Assembly (NCBI GenBank): GCA_030144725.1 | Contig: JASKMD010000019.1 | Coordinates: 3,222,179 to 3,286,178, forward strand | Source of the DNA: Haematococcus lacustris | Lineage: Eukaryota > Chlorophyta > Chlorophyceae > Chlamydomonadales > Haematococcaceae | Length of the DNA stretch: 64,000 nt | Reading direction: 5' to 3' | Shown here: in pieces, positions 34,282 to 47,600 of the stretch | Layout of the letters: each line of letters opens with the position of its first letter | Position numbering within the stretch: position 1 is the stretch's first letter | Translations under genes and position numbers: made by a program | Notes under the pieces: generated by a model | Told to the model about the DNA's origin: nothing | What the model saw: the letters and a program-made list of their open reading frames with translations, nothing else | Database searches by the model: none

Positions 34282-36156
34282 TCACTCATCATCATCGTCA
34301 TCATCACTCTCCACGTAGTCGTCATCCGAGTATGATTCCACCTTGACACCGCTCCTGTTTGACACCATGGTGGGTGACGCGGGGCCGTCCTCTACCACCA
34401 AATCAGGCCTGATTTCCCGCAGCCATTGGTCGATGCGCTTCAGGGTCGCCTCATCAAGGTTTTCAAAGTCCAGCTCCAACTCCCCAGAGGTCATGCCATC
34501 CAGCAGCTCTTTGGGCAGCAGCGAGGCAAAGTCTGCAGCTCAGGAGGTCATCATCACCAGCCATCAGTGCCAGACATCGAGCCATGCATACACACAACTG
34601 CGCTGTGGCCATGCTTGCACACATACATGACAGCAGCACAGGAGCAGGCCAGCATGCTCATACAGAGGGTGTGACCGTCATGGTCTGTCATCAGTAATTG
34701 AACACACCGATGATTGAACACACAGTCTGTCAGGAGCAGATGGTGCAGATGGGTCTTTCCACTGAACGTGGCAGCCACCTGGCTATAGCCTACTCCCCTT
34801 TGCCCCTGCGTGACCCAGCCATCATGCGCTGGCTGTAGCCTAATGCACTCACGATCACTGAGCTCGTCTGGTAAGTCTGACAAGAACGTGGCCATCTGGT
34901 TGCGGCGCTCCACGCTTATGGGCGCATCAGCCCGTGCTGCACCCTGTATTGCACCCAGCCCAAACCAAGGCAAGGACCAGGGTGGAGGAGCAGGCAGATG
35001 GCTGCGATGTGATAAGAAGCCGCAGCCCAACTGCCTTGCTTAAGCGCAGGCTAGGCAGACATGGCCACAGGGCACTGACAGCGTGCGTCAGGCTCGCTGC
35101 TGCGGCCCAGGTAGGAGTGTCATAACTGATGCGCATGTCTGCCAGTGGCGGCCACACACCCGCGAAGGTCTGCCGGTGGGTGTCCGGCTACTCTTGTTCT
35201 TGGCTTGGCCATCAGAGCGATCTGTCTCAAACTTCTGGGTTGGCATGGCAGCTGAGGCACGACGCGCCCTCTCAACGCCATACCCACTCTGGGCCCATGC
35301 TTCCTCAAAGCATGCCTCAGCCTGTACGGTCAGCAAAGCTCAGTTTGACTGCAAGCTGGTAGGCATGCGTGCACATTGTGCTTCAACTGCGATGACTTGT
35401 TGTTGCCAACATGATGGCCCTAGAGATATGGAGCGCCTACCTTCAGGCCAAGGATGTGGAACGGATCATGCTTTGGGTTGAACTGCTTAACGTTGGCCCA
35501 ATGTAGCCGCATGTCAGCAGCAAACTCGCTGGGGGCTTGGTATATGCCTCGGTTTAGCCGGTCCTGAATCTGGCCTATAAAGATGGGCCTTGTGATGACG
35601 GTGTAGTACGAAGGCAGCAGCTTGGGGTCCACGGGTTCCCAGTACAGCTGCTTGTTGAGACCCAGCACCACACCCACTCGCTGCAGCACATCCAGTGCTT
35701 TCATAACCCAGTCCTGCCGCACGCCTACAATGTATAGCAAGACTTTGTGGGAGCTAGTCTAATACAATTCTTTCGATCTGTGCAATGCTGCAACCTGCCT
35801 GCTTGTGGCTGGGACGGTGCTGTGAAGTCCTGTCGCGGCCGCTTAAGAGCGGGCTCCGCATGCTGCAAACGCAAACCCACAAACAACTTGATGCAGACTC
35901 CTGTCGCATATGCGTCAATTACTAGCTGGTTATTCTGTACCTGCAGCAAGGCCTGCCCATGGACGCCAAACTGCTGCTTAATGCGGTCAACGAGTTTCTG
36001 GACTCTGAGGACTTCTCTATCGCTGGCACGCCCAATGTCGACGGCCCTCTCCAGGGAGATACGGATGATTCTGTTGGACCCCGGCTCCCCCAGAAGCTGA
36101 CCCTGCCCTATCAAGCTCCCGTCATCAAGGCGAAGGAGAAGGCGCGGTTCGCGCAT
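34282..36156 (-). CDS. bromodomain-NET (BET/GTE-type) chromatin reader, 330 aa
   Basis: Reads acetyl-lysine on histones in the nucleus. Five exons, 35941-36156, 35441-35713, 35160-35321, 34853-34943 and 34282-34532, sum to 993 nt with all phases matching. The bromodomain spans about residues 73-185: YWEPVDPKLLPSYYTVI, RPIFIGQIQDRL, then NVKQFNPKHD with Asn151 in the position that contacts acetyl-lysine, and the last helix AEACFEEAWA. The NET domain follows at about 249-295 (ASLLPKELLDGMTSGELEL, DFENLDEATLKRIDQWL). The protein ends in an acidic run of Asp. The arrangement of one bromodomain plus NET matches plant GTE proteins rather than the two-bromodomain animal BETs. The start is the first ATG in the frame. 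A leading 72-residue segment is unassigned. Confidence 0.95.
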
Positions 36157-36652
36157 GCCTCACCCTTTGCGGTAAGAAAAGTAGACACCGGAGCCCCTAG
36201 GGGTAAACATGTGTTTTTCTGTACATATTTGCTTTTCTGGAGTGCCTTGGTTCCAGCAAACTTGATGCCTCCCTCGTCTATACACTAGCGCGGGAGTTGT
36301 ACTGTGACCGATAAGGCTGGATTCCACGGGCCTTGTGGGGTTGAAGCGAAAGTTAGGACGTTGCCACGAAAGCGGCTCCCACCACCATGCACATTAAAGG
36401 GCAACCAACACATTGTATATGTGGCTTGGTACCACATGAGCATCATAAAAGGCCACAGGGCAAGGTGAGACAGCCAACACATGAAATTGTGACGATAGCA
36501 ATCAGTACCAAAAACAGCAACCCATGGAACGACATCAGAAGAGGACCTGAGACCCTGAGCCCCAGCAGGATCTACCCAGCAAAGTCAATCAATGTAGAGA
36601 CTGCTGCCAGGTACAGAGCCCACTAGTGAATTGACCACACCCATGAAGTGCA
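36157..36652. other. intergenic between the bromodomain gene and PSB27
   Basis: 496 bp that must hold the bromodomain gene promoter and the PSB27 3' UTR. No repeat or conserved box stands out. Confidence 0.6.
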
Positions 36653-38100
36653 TTAGCGTCCGCGAGAGAGGAACAGAGTTGCATCGGCAAGCTCCTGCAG
36701 AGGCATCAGTTGTTGCTGAGCTTTCCATAGCACAACCTTTGATGGCTTAGCTTTCACAAGGTAGCTGAACATCACATCAGTGCCTGGAGGCTGTGTTACC
36801 TTGGTGATGCGCTCCATGCGTTTCTTTGGAATAGGCGCAGTTGCACCAAAGCTATTGTAGTGCCCAGCCAATGCATTGAGCACAGAGTAAGTTTGCCTGC
36901 AATACACACATGATGCCGGATGATGTCTCTACGCCATTGTCAACGTCAGCCTGGTACAGCTGCTTGGCCCTGCCCTTTAGCAAACATGATGGCCATGCAT
37001 CTGTCGACTGTCAAGTACAAAATGTGGGCCATGCTGTGCAAAGTCAAAAGCCTGTGCAGTATTGACCACAGCCACACACCACAACCTAGCCTTACCTCTC
37101 TTGGGTAAACATCAGAGCACCTTGCACAACCATCAAAGCAATGTGAGGCCTACTATAATGCAGATGATGCCCATCACCTTGCACAGTGTGCATAGCAACC
37201 ATTGACATCATCTTCAGGTCTGCCCCACACTCACCCATAAGATGGCCGTCCAGCCACCTTGGGCTCGCGTCTAAAGTCAGCTACCCATCCGTTGATCTCT
37301 TTACGCAGCTCTTTGACCTTGTCCTCTTTGCTGGGGTCATCTTTAGGCACGTCCAGCGTCGACTGAACCAGGCTGAGGATGCCAGCCTGCTCGCATGTTT
37401 AGCAAATCAAACGTAACGTGCCCCACTATTGGCTGAGATGAAATACATGATCAGGTAGGGAAAGGATGCTAAGCAAAGTGGCTGGCATGCACGTACGTCA
37501 ACATCCACTTCCACAGGTCTTGCCAGAAACCATTCTAACCACACAACAGTTACAACCCACTTTGACTACCACACTCATCGTTGCAGCAGGGGTGAGGGAG
37601 TGGCTGTGACAAGGAGGCGACATCAGATGCTGACCTGGCAATGTGCCACTCACCGTACGCGAATCGTATGATGTCTGAATAGCAGCGCTGTTGTCTTCTC
37701 CGATACCGAGGAATGCCTGTGCTGGGCTGGCCACAGACACAGCAAGGCCGGTGAGGAGCAGCGCAGTCGCATTCAGCGCTTCCCGCCTGCTGATCTGCCC
37801 CAGTGCAGGAGCCTCGCCGGCCTGTAGTGACAGATGCCAGAGCAAAAAAGGTCCCGATCCCAGAAAGGCAACGACGTGCACGAAAAGGACAGCCGGCTAG
37901 GCAGGCATCCCCACCGGCTCGTGTTGTACCTGGCGATGAGATGCCGCGGCCAAAGATGACCTCGGCACGCTACGGAGATGTGGCCTGTGAGAGAGCGCAA
38001 GCAGCGATTGTCGACAGGATCCAGCTTCGCAATCATCCGATGCAGCTCACCCAACAGCCCCTTTTTGGCCAGCGCGCAGAGATGTTGATTGCAGCTTCAT
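36653..38100 (-). CDS. PSB27: photosystem II assembly factor Psb27, thylakoid lumen
   Basis: Psb27 binds CP43 on the lumenal side during assembly and repair of photosystem II. Six exons, 38051-38100, 37930-37984, 37654-37821, 37235-37386, 36800-36896 and 36653-36694, sum to 564 nt (187 aa) with consistent phases. Residues 1-35 form a Ser/Arg/Ala-rich chloroplast transit peptide. SRREALNATALLLTGLAVSV ending in ASPAQA (residues 46-71) is a twin-arginine-like thylakoid signal with an AQA cleavage site. The mature part has SYDSRTAGILSLVQSTLDV, KDDPSKEDKVKELRKEINGW, and NALAGHYNSFGATAPIPKKR ending LSRGR, which is the family signature. Size is normal. It starts 157 bp from the divergent ROK1 gene. 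Confidence 0.97.
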
Positions 38101-38257
38101 GGTGCTGACGCTGGACTCCTGTATGGCTACCTGCAGGCCTTGTTCTGGTCGGCTGCAAACCGGTGCGTGAGTGACAATTGAACACCAACTCCCACCACGG
38201 CGCTACAACGATTGGACGCGGTGGGGGCAAGAAGCGGCTCGTTCTGGGCTCTTCTTC
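38101..38257. promoter_or_regulatory. 157-bp divergent promoter of PSB27 and ROK1
   Basis: The two start codons face away from each other across 157 bp, which must hold both 5' UTRs and both core promoters. No TATA box is evident. A light-regulated plastid gene and a ribosome-biogenesis gene share this region. Confidence 0.7.
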
Positions 38258-41200
38258 ATGGACGCTGGTGCTTTCGCGCTGTTGTCTGGAGGCATCCATT
38301 TCGACCGCCGGCGGTTCAGCAAGGATGTTGAGGCCTTCCGGCCGTCATCCGCCACGGCGCCTGCAGCATGTGATGGTGCTGCGCCAGTAGTGGCAGCAGC
38401 TTCAGACAGACCCGCAGCGACTCTCAGCAAGAAAAGACCAAGGTCGCAACCTTCAGCTGCAGGAATGGAAGGCAAGCACATGCTGCGATGATCCATTTCT
38501 GCCCTTACCTGTGACCACCCAGCATTGCATACTCTATTGATGCTGCATTCTGCTGTGCAGGCAACGGCATCCAGTTGTTTAAGTCCAGCAATGGTGTTCA
38601 CTCCAACACTAAGGACACTGCTGCCCCTCCACTCCAACGCAATGAGCCATGTGGTAATGGACTGCTTGCAGCTAAAGTCAAGTGCAAAGTACCCACCACT
38701 CTACCTAGACACCGGTGTCAGCAAAGCACAGAGTCCATGGAACTCTTCCATGACACAGAGCCATCCCAGAAGCAGCAGGCAGACCAGTTGGAAGAAAGTT
38801 GGACGGCAGTGGATCCGGGCTGCCCCGTTCCAAGCACCAGGGACCTCCTGGAGGCAGCGAATGTGGTGCGCAAGCATTACCGAATAAAGGTGAGCTGAGA
38901 TTTGGTCAATCCAAGGATCAGATTGCAGTGCAGTCCCCTTCATTATATGGACAGGCACTTTTAGCGGGCAGCATCACCTCTACGAGCGTCACACGCTGAC
39001 AGCAACACAACTAAGCTCAACTATATCATCATCAGCAGCTGCTCCAGCAACATGAGCAAGAGCGCAATGAGCAGCAGTGCTTGCAGTGTTGTTCTGGGAG
39101 GAAGAGATTGCGATATTGCAGAAGAGCACAGCAGGTGAACGTGGACTACACCAGTCAATGTCTGGTGTCTGACTGTGTGTTCCCAGGTCTCTGGTCCTGA
39201 GCCGCCTCCACCATTAAGGAGCTGGTCAGAGCTGACTGCTGTAGCTATCTCTACCCAGCCCCTTGCCATGGCCGACGCAGCTTCTGCGGCTGTCGATGCC
39301 GCTGGCGGTAGCCATCACCGTCATGGCAACAGCAAAACAGCTCAGCGCAGTGGTGGTGCTGACGGCAGCGAGTCCACAGGCCTGGCCCATGCCTCACCTG
39401 CCGGGCCCAAGCCAGTGCAGGTGCTGCTAAGCAGGCTGCAGCAACAGGGGTATGCGCACCCCACCCCCATCCAGAGGCAAGCTGTCCCAGCGCTGCTCGC
39501 CAGCAGGGAGTTGCTGGCAGTCGCACCTACAGGTGAGAGTCGCGCTGGGTGAAGGAGGGAGGTGAGAGGGGGTAGGGCTGGGGCCACAGGCCCTGCTATG
39601 GATTGAGCAGCAGGAACCACTGGGTTTTGTACACACCTGCGTGTGACTGGCGTCACCGCCCCTGTTTGGTGCAGCAGTGAGCCACAGCCCGCCCAATGAT
39701 GTTTGCAAAAAACCAAAAATGGCACAGAAATAACATGTGTTGAAGCAAACACTGCCCTGAGGGCAGAGCTGGCCACTGCACAGCAGGATGACTAGCCCAC
39801 TTGCCCCTCCCCACCCCCCTGTATCGCCTGCACACATCCTGCTAATGTCCTGTCCCCTGCCATGATCTGGAATAAAGCCCAAACGTCCCACCCACTGCTA
39901 GTCACCAGCCAGTCCTCACATAGCACTTTGCCCTGATGCCATTCTGACCTTGCTGCCCCAAGGTGCTGACAGTTAGGAAGCCATTGGTGCTCTGGGTGGC
40001 CTTGCAGTCCTGTGATGCTGGCAACAAAACCAAAAATGGCACAGAATGCAAGCGCGTGTGTTGACGCAAACTCAGCCCTGAGGACTGCAACCCTGTCGCC
40101 CTGCTCACTCGTGGCCCGCTGCGACAGCCATCCATGCAGCCACATCTGCCGTGCTCAGTGGCATACTCGCAGCTTGACATGCCAACCATTGAGAAGTGTG
40201 AAACCACAGCATGAAGCAACAGTCACTCTCAGCAATGCAACCTACAGCTGTGGCACCTGCCTTGCAGATGGACTCCATGTGATCAGCTGTCCTTGCACAC
40301 ATGGTCAATTAGGTGCAAGCTTGATCAAGCTGTGAGAATGTCATAGTGAGACCCTGTGCTGCTTGCTGTGCTCCCCCTGCAGGGTCAGGCAAGACCCTGG
40401 CCTTCCTGGTCCCCATCCTGGTGCGGCTGCGGCAGCTCAAGTCTGCAGGCGACTGGCCTGCCTGGCCCAAGGCAGTGGTGCTGTCACCTACACATGAGCT
40501 CTCAGCTCAGCAGGTGGCCCGCTGCTGTGCAGCCCCCGCCTCTGTGCTGCTGTAATCCTCCCACCTGGACAATAACTCACTTTGTCCCACCCTGTGCCTC
40601 ACGCACATGATTGTCTCTGCTCCTCTTCTCAGCCCTTCCAACTGCACCTCCTTTTGCCGACTTTGTTCACCTCCTACTCCTCTCATAAGGACCACTCACT
40701 GATGCTGTGAAGCAGCTCTTGTGCCCACCTTGGCCCTTCTCAACCTTTTTTCAATCCTAACCAGTGTGATTCTGATGTGTGCATGTGTCCTCTCTTCATA
40801 GGCACGCACTTTGAACCTGCTGCTGCCCGGCTCTGGCCTAAGGGCATGCTTGCTCAACAAAGCCACCGCCACTGGCAACGACCTGAGCAAGGTGCGCCCA
40901 GCCGTTTGTGTGCATCAAAGCGATAGAGCTCAAAAAAGCATACAGGCAGTTCAGCAGGATGTGTCGTAGGTCATTTCTGCAGCTGCTTCATCGTTTCATG
41001 CACGGTGTCTGCAGGCCATGACCTAAGCCGCTTGCAAGGCCATTTACTTGGCAGTGGTTTGACATGGGACTGCCGGAGGGTCAGCTGATTTGCTGCCATG
41101 CTGTGCTGCGTCAGGTTGACATCCTGCTGGCCAACCCCCTGCGCCTGGCCACCATGGTGGCAAACAGGCAGTTAGACCTGAGTGGGGTGCGCTTCCTGGT

Positions 41201-43293
41201 GCTGGACGAGGCAGACAAGCTGTTTGAGCTGGGCTTTGTGGAGCAGGTATGGCTGCTCAGTCACCCTGTGTTCTGCATGCAGCTGCCACTGCATGAGCTT
41301 TGTCTATGACCAAGGGATGGGATATTGAAGATAGTATGCTGCTCAAGCAATGCAGTCCAGGTAGAACAGGGCTGTAGCAAGAGGATGCAATGCACCAGCA
41401 GCAGTGCAGTCAGAGCCCCTCACTATCGTATAGTAGGCTAGAACAGTGGGCGACTCTGGTGTGTGGCTGTCTGCAGATTGATGGAGTGCTGGCAGGGTGC
41501 AGTCATCGCGATGTGGTGCGGGCCCTGTTCAGCGCTACACTGCCAGACAAGGTGGAGAACCTGGCCAGGTCAGCGGAGTGCAAGGCCGGTGCATCACAAG
41601 GCAGGGGAAGCCGCTCTGCTGCAACTGTTGGTTAGGAACTGTCCTGGCTGGGTGACTTGCAAATGTAGGGTTAAGGCTTGGTCAGGGCTGGCAGGTGTGA
41701 CACTTGCGCTGGCTGTGTTGCTGGTCCGTGTGAAGCCTGCCCGCTCACCCTGCACATCATCCAGGAGCTGTGTGAGCTGCCTAGTGCCCTCTGCTGCTGA
41801 ACATGGTGTCGCAGTGTGGTGACATTGTGGTGGCTTGCAGTGATGGAGCAACGGCTGTGTGTGCAGGACAGTGCTGAAGCAGCCTCTGCGTGTCATCGTG
41901 GGGGCCAAGAACACAGCCGTGCATGCAGTCTCGCAGCGCCTGCTGTATGTGGGTCAGGAGGCTGGCAAGCTGCTGGCCCTGCGACAGTTGCTGGCTGAGG
42001 GATTGAAGCCCCCGGTGCTGGTATTTGTCGCGTCAAAGGTAGGCCAAGGACTTAGCATGCGCTGCTGTACCTTCATGCTGCTGTCAGCTGAGCTGTTGCA
42101 CAGGTACCGTAGGGTATAGGTGGCACTTGGTTGAGTGCCGAAGGGTGCACGCTGACTTCGTTTTGCATTGAGATTGATGCACTACTGGAGGTTGATGTTT
42201 TCAGCATCCTTTGGTAGGACATGATACATACAGAAATGTGGCATGCTACTCACAGAGCAGCCAAAGTGAGACTGTCAACCTGTGTTGTGATGCATGCAGT
42301 CTTGTGTGATGCCTTGTGCAACGCCTATCTTGTCATCACCGGGCTGAAATGCATTGTACCTTGACCCTCTACAATCTAACGTGCTCTGCTCACTGCTTGG
42401 TTGCAGGAGCGTGCTGCTGCGCTGCACCGGGAACTGTTGTACGACGGTGTGCATGTGGACAGCATCTCAGCTGCCCTCAGCCCTACCGCCTGTGCAGCAG
42501 CAGTAGACAACTTTAGATCTGGCAAGACCTGGGTGCTGATAGCCACTGATCTCCTGGGTCGTGGCATGGATTTTGTGGGGATTAACACGGTGGTCAACTA
42601 TGACTTCCCCAACTCACCCATGGACTACATACACCGCATCGGGCGCACGGGGCGTGCGAACAAGACAGGTGCGGGTTAGGGGTGGGGCTGGCTATGTGGC
42701 TGACCGCCCATGCTGGCTGCCAAACAGATGCATCAGGCAGCAGACGACAATGTTTGCACATCTCACACAAGTGCCTGTCAGTCTTGCCATGAGCAGCCTA
42801 GATATACCTTGGTGTTCACGGGGTGCAGGTGTTGCCCTGGAGGTGCCCTCATATGTCGACCCCACCCTGTGCAGCGCAGGCTGTGCTATCACCTTTTACG
42901 TGGAAGGGGATGCCCCGTTGTTGCGTCCCATTGCCAACCTGATCAAGGAGGCTAATGGGGAGGTGCCGGACTGGATGCTGAGGCTGAAGAAGCTGCGAAC
43001 AAAGGACCGTAAACGACCTGCTCTCTCACCAGAGGTGTGTCTTGTTGGTTAAGGGGTCGTGTTTGCAAGATGGTGACATGTGTATGCTTGGTACTCATCA
43101 CCTGTATGGCACGAGAGCACTTGCTTCGGTAGAAACTGTGGGTTACGAAGCTGCTTTTGTGTCTTGCTCATATTGTTCGTAGGTAGTAAGTGGTGCCAAT
43201 ACCAACACCAAGCCTGTCAACAAAGGACGAAAGAAACTGAAGCGCACGCTTGCAACTGTGAAGGCCAACAAACGTAGACAGCCGGACACCTAA
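38258..43293 (+). CDS. ROK1: DEAD-box RNA helicase Rok1/DDX52, 677 aa
   Basis: An ATP-dependent RNA helicase needed for early 18S rRNA processing in the nucleolus. Eleven exons, 38258-38471, 38561-38889, 39187-39532, 40383-40513, 40802-40891, 41115-41246, 41477-41568, 41867-42038, 42407-42668, 42880-43034 and 43183-43293, sum to 2034 nt. The N-terminal LLSGGIHFDRRRF is the Rok1/DDX52 hallmark. Helicase motifs: Q motif GYAHPTPIQRQAVP (269-282), APTGSGKT (294-301), PTHEL (variant of PTREL), DEAD (401-404), SAT (433-435), ATDLLGRGMD (548-557) and HRIGRTGR (578-585). The C-terminus is Lys/Arg-rich. Intron 1 uses a GC donor (G/GCAAG at 38471-38472). A His in place of the usual Arg in motif Ia is unusual. 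An Ala/Ser-rich insert (about 205-255) precedes the core. Confidence 0.97.
39713..40095. repeat. paired repeat in ROK1 intron 3
   Basis: AAACCAAAAATGGCACAGAA followed by TGTGTTGA.GCAAAC and CAGCCCTGAGG-type sequence occurs near 39713 and again near 40026 in the same orientation, about 310 bp apart. It is probably a short dispersed repeat. Confidence 0.7.
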
Positions 43294-43423
43294 CACAAGC
43301 CAAGGGCGCGCCGCTAGCATCGTATTTTGTGTCGTTTGAGCTGTTGCACTTTGCGCTGTTACACTTGAAGCTATACAACCTATCAGCATTCATTATCAAG
43401 TTCAGCTGGTTGGGAATCCAATG

Positions 43424-43428
43424 TGTAA
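43424..43428 (+). terminator. TGTAA polyadenylation signal of ROK1
   Basis: TGTAA lies about 130 bp after the stop codon, the expected distance for Chlamydomonadales. Confidence 0.65.
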
Positions 43429-43569
43429 CAGTCATATTGTGTGGACAGGATGGTGGCTGGCTGCGAACTTTGTTTGGCGTGTTCTAGCTGATGTCGCTGC
43501 TGTGGCTGACTACTTACTCATGAACACTACCCAAGTAGCGAAATCAATAACCACACTTCACCCCGTAGC

Positions 43570-43690
43570 TTGTAGAGTTCTCTATCCGGGGATGTGCACT
43601 ACATATTAAGAAACCACGTGGCTGAAACGCGGCGTCGTTTTGATTACCAGGGGTAGGTTTTCTGTCAGTTGGGGCTAACCAGCTCACACA
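43570..43690. repeat. dispersed repeat family A, copy 3
   Basis: AGAGTTCTCTATCCGGGGAT, ACCACGTGGCTG and GTCGTTTTGATTACCAGGGG parallel copy 2 at about 9765-9862 in the same order. Confidence 0.75.
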
Positions 43691-44648
43691 CCCCTCGGGA
43701 TCCACATGTGGCCTGCCCTGTGGGACAGCACTTAAAACAGTTCTCATCGCGTTCCTACGTCATTGAGCCAGTCATAAGACTAGGAGCTGAGATATGTCAC
43801 TCGAAGGATGTTTGTGCACCAAGAAACTCCGAACATGACAGGATCCCATCATAAGATCCTTCATGGAGAAAAGAAACACAAGTCTACAATCCATCCAAGC
43901 CGTGTATCTTGCCTGTTGCATAAGGTGTGCATGGGCCACTATGCTCATGACCTGCCGCATTCACAGCCAGTTCCGAAACAAGCCACACAGTGCACATGTC
44001 TCCACAACTTTTGCCACAACATCCATAACTCATCCTGAAATGCTTAGCCTGACCTGGTCCTAACCAACGATACTCGTCTGTCATCATGATAAACCACATT
44101 GGGGAGGAGCCGCTTAGGTTACTGCACAAGGTACAATCATAAGCTGACTCCAGCTGCTGCAAACTGGAGCGGTGCTCTTGCTACCACATGCACTCGTTGC
44201 AGAATGTGTACTTATGGCTGCCAGCCATATTTAAGTCGCATCTCTTGTCACTGCCTCCCTCATGGGGATCCCATGCACATACCTATCATAGCACGTTGAC
44301 GCAGACTCTCATTGAAAGATCGAGGCTTGCCTTGAGTAGGTCTGATGCCCATGACTCTTTCGCTGTGTGGCCTCCTTCTCCAAGGGGGGCCGTGATGCGA
44401 CAGGGGCTGTTGCCACGGCACGGATTAGCAACCTGTGGTGCAGCAGGGCGTGTAAGCTTAACAGTCAGCAGGGGCTTGCTGTTTCACTGCCCCATGTGCC
44501 TGCCATGAGCACCCGTGTAATGCCTTTTAAGATTTTGAGATGCATATTGAGCATCTAGGGTATTGAGCATGGGCGATGGCGGCAGGCACAGTACAAGATG
44601 AAATCTTCTTTGACAGACATGGCCCTACCAGAGTGAGAAGAGCGTATC
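43691..44648. other. intergenic, no gene recognised
   Basis: Separates the convergent 3' ends of ROK1 and the PAS/transmembrane gene. Only short unrelated frames are seen. Confidence 0.5.
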
Positions 44649-47600
44649 CTATGTCCGAGGCTGGTAGCTTGCCCCATGCTGCTCCTGCTCGCCCCATGCT
44701 GCCCCATGCTGCTGCTTCAGCCTGGCTCTTGCAGGCTTACTCCAGGCTGGTCCGCTCTGCCCTTGCACAGACCTTTGCACAAGGCCCTCCACGTCCACCT
44801 CAGCGGGCAGCTGGCTCAATAGCTCCGCCACACGCTTAGTCTCGTTATTCACACGATGAAGGAAGGGACGGAATACCAGGAGAAGATACAGCACTAGGAT
44901 GACCCATGTGAGCGCAAAGGAGGCAACCAGGATTTGAAGACAATTGCTGCAGGGCAACAACAGAACAATAAGTAGCCTATGCCAAACGCAAGCATGGAGA
45001 ACAATGGAGGCAATAATGGTGAGGTTTAGAAGCATACAATATGGGGGCAGATTGCAATGTGGTGCAACGGAGTGATTTCCCACGGATCCTTCTAGAGTTT
45101 TCACGGTTCATCTTCACAGAGGCTGGCTTTTCAGGCAAGTTAGAAGTTAGCAAGGCCACATAGCCAGAGGGATGGAAGCCTCCAGCCCACAAGCTAAACC
45201 TGGTGCGGCCAGCCAAGGCCAGTGATTTGACAAAGAACTCCCGTCTTTAACATGAAACAAGGTGTTGACTGTCGCTAATCTTACTCAGCTACTATGCAAC
45301 ATGACAGGCCAGTCTAGGGCCTGATGTGGTGTCATCAAGTGCCCACACAGCTATGCATAACCAGGCAGCCATTTAGCCAGCAGCCTCAGAGCCTTGGCCC
45401 TGGCACTTCTCGGCCAGCCAAGCAGAACAACCGCACCAAGGAAAAGCAAGCAGTTAGGCCTTCCCAGTAGACTTGTTTGACAGCCATCGGACAAGTGGCT
45501 GCAAAGTTATGGGGGAGAAACGGAGCATGCCAGGTGGGGGTCACAAGCAAGGTCATCGGCAAGCAGCCACGGCCAACCCAGCGCCACAGTTTTGCAGGTG
45601 GGTAGACCAAGACTGCAATGCAGCGTTGGAAACGAAGCACGTTGAGGAGCTGCGCTGCAGAGCTGTGCTGGAGCCCAGAGGAGCTGAAGCTGCCGGCCAA
45701 GGGCAGGTAGTACCTTGAACTGGACTACAAATAAGTGAGAGACCTAGCATGTAAGGCCTGACAGCAGCAGCACGAGCCTGTGGTGCAGTGATGTGTGCTG
45801 CGTCTTAAGCTGTGTCAGCTTAGTGGATGTTTGTCATGCTTTCATGGTCATCCTCGTTATGGGAACATTATGGATCCTGGGGCTGAGACATTACTCTGCA
45901 TCAATAGTGTGCAAATAGCATGTGGTTTGGCTGAGCACAGTTGTTGCTGGTACTACCTGCCATGTATCAATTGGTGCAAGCCGCTTGTCCTGCCCCATGC
46001 CATGTTGATGTGCCAATGTGTGTCAATGTTCAACTGGCTTCAAGGGCGCTGCCAGTGGCATACCACTTGAGCACACGGCAGGGCACCACACCATGTGCTG
46101 GCACTAATCTATCGAGTGACAACAACACCATCAGCGCGCACTTCATGCAGCTGGTGAGCAGCATGCAGCAAACTCCTTCAACCCAGGCAAGTGATGGTGG
46201 TGCATAGACTTTAGCTTAGACATCGAATTCATAAACCAGCTGCACCGACCCTGACAGCCTGCTTTCACCTGACTGATGAAAGGCAAGAGTGGTGGCAGGC
46301 CTACATGCAAGTCCCCAGCGCTACAGACACTGTGGATACCCTCTTTTTTAGATCACACCATCATACAGACAATGGGTCACTGGTTGCAGGGTGAACGGCC
46401 CATCCACCATACGAGTTCCTACATTACAACGTCTGTGCAAGGCCAGGGGCTGCTGGTGCATGAGAGGACAGACCATGTCGTGCACATGCAACAAATAGTG
46501 GGAATCAGTTTGCCGAGGTTGACACTTAGCAACCATGCTTTTGGTTTCGAGCATGGGCAATGGTGGCAGGCAGCATACGAGATGATGGATATGAGATGAA
46601 AGGGCAAGAGATGCACACCAACTGCACAAGGGCATCACCTCAACTTCTGCCTGCCTGTACAAGATATACCTCAGGCTCCAGCATGGGGATGTACATATTC
46701 TTGTGTGCACCCATCTATATGCACGAGGCCATGTAATGAGTTGCCTGTATCTTTGCCCTTGTTGCTGATGCGCAAAGCCAAGCAGCTAACGGATGTAACA
46801 ACCCATCATCATCATAGTGCCCGACTGTACCATGATAATGTACTATAAATCAAACAATGATGCAAGCAATCTGATTGAGTGACTGCATAGCTTATCCGAC
46901 TTGTGTTCTACTCTGCTTACCTATAGACGGAAAGGACCTTGTCCTGGTAGAGCAAGTTGATTAGGGTCATGCTGTCTGCTCTGTCATTGTTCACCAACCT
47001 GCGAGGGTGATAGCCAAGGCAGACAATGTTGAACATACAGCTGAGTGGCTCTGCATACACTGTGCGCACTAGACCTCAATGTCAGGAGATGAATAACTGT
47101 GCCTCACTCAGGCTTCCTTACCATGGTGTCCATGCTGTCCATGTATCCGTGGAAAATGGATTTTCGTGAGAATGAGCCGTCAGTGCTTGCATGTCATCCC
47201 AACTCTAGGCTATAGCCCTGTCACTGGCTTTAGGCAATGGTGTAGGTGGTAGGCGCCCATGCCATGTGCGTGGGGATGCACTCCACACTGACGAAAACAC
47301 CACCCCTAGTGAGGGGACCTGATTCTGCTTTTGTGGGCTGATGAGGGAGGTGCTGCTTGCTGTCCCTAACCAACCTCTGTCATCCTTTGCCAGCCTGGGA
47401 AAGCAGCAGTCATGAACCTCTGATGCTGAGTAGACACATCAGACCATGTGTCTACCAGACTCAAGGCTCAAGGTTGAGGGCCAAGGTGCTGAGTAGACAC
47501 ATGGCACATGGCCTGATTCTGCCTGTGTGGGCTGTTGAGGGATACAGGTCAAACCCTTCAGGAGAAGTCTTGCGCGGGAATGGATGTGGTCGTAGCTAGA

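Noticed and set aside
37498..37560. extra small exon of PSB27 (reading NGFWQDLWKWMLT)
   Set aside because: Joining exons 37654-37821 and 37235-37386 directly keeps phase and gives the conserved family sequence. The extra piece would end out of phase.
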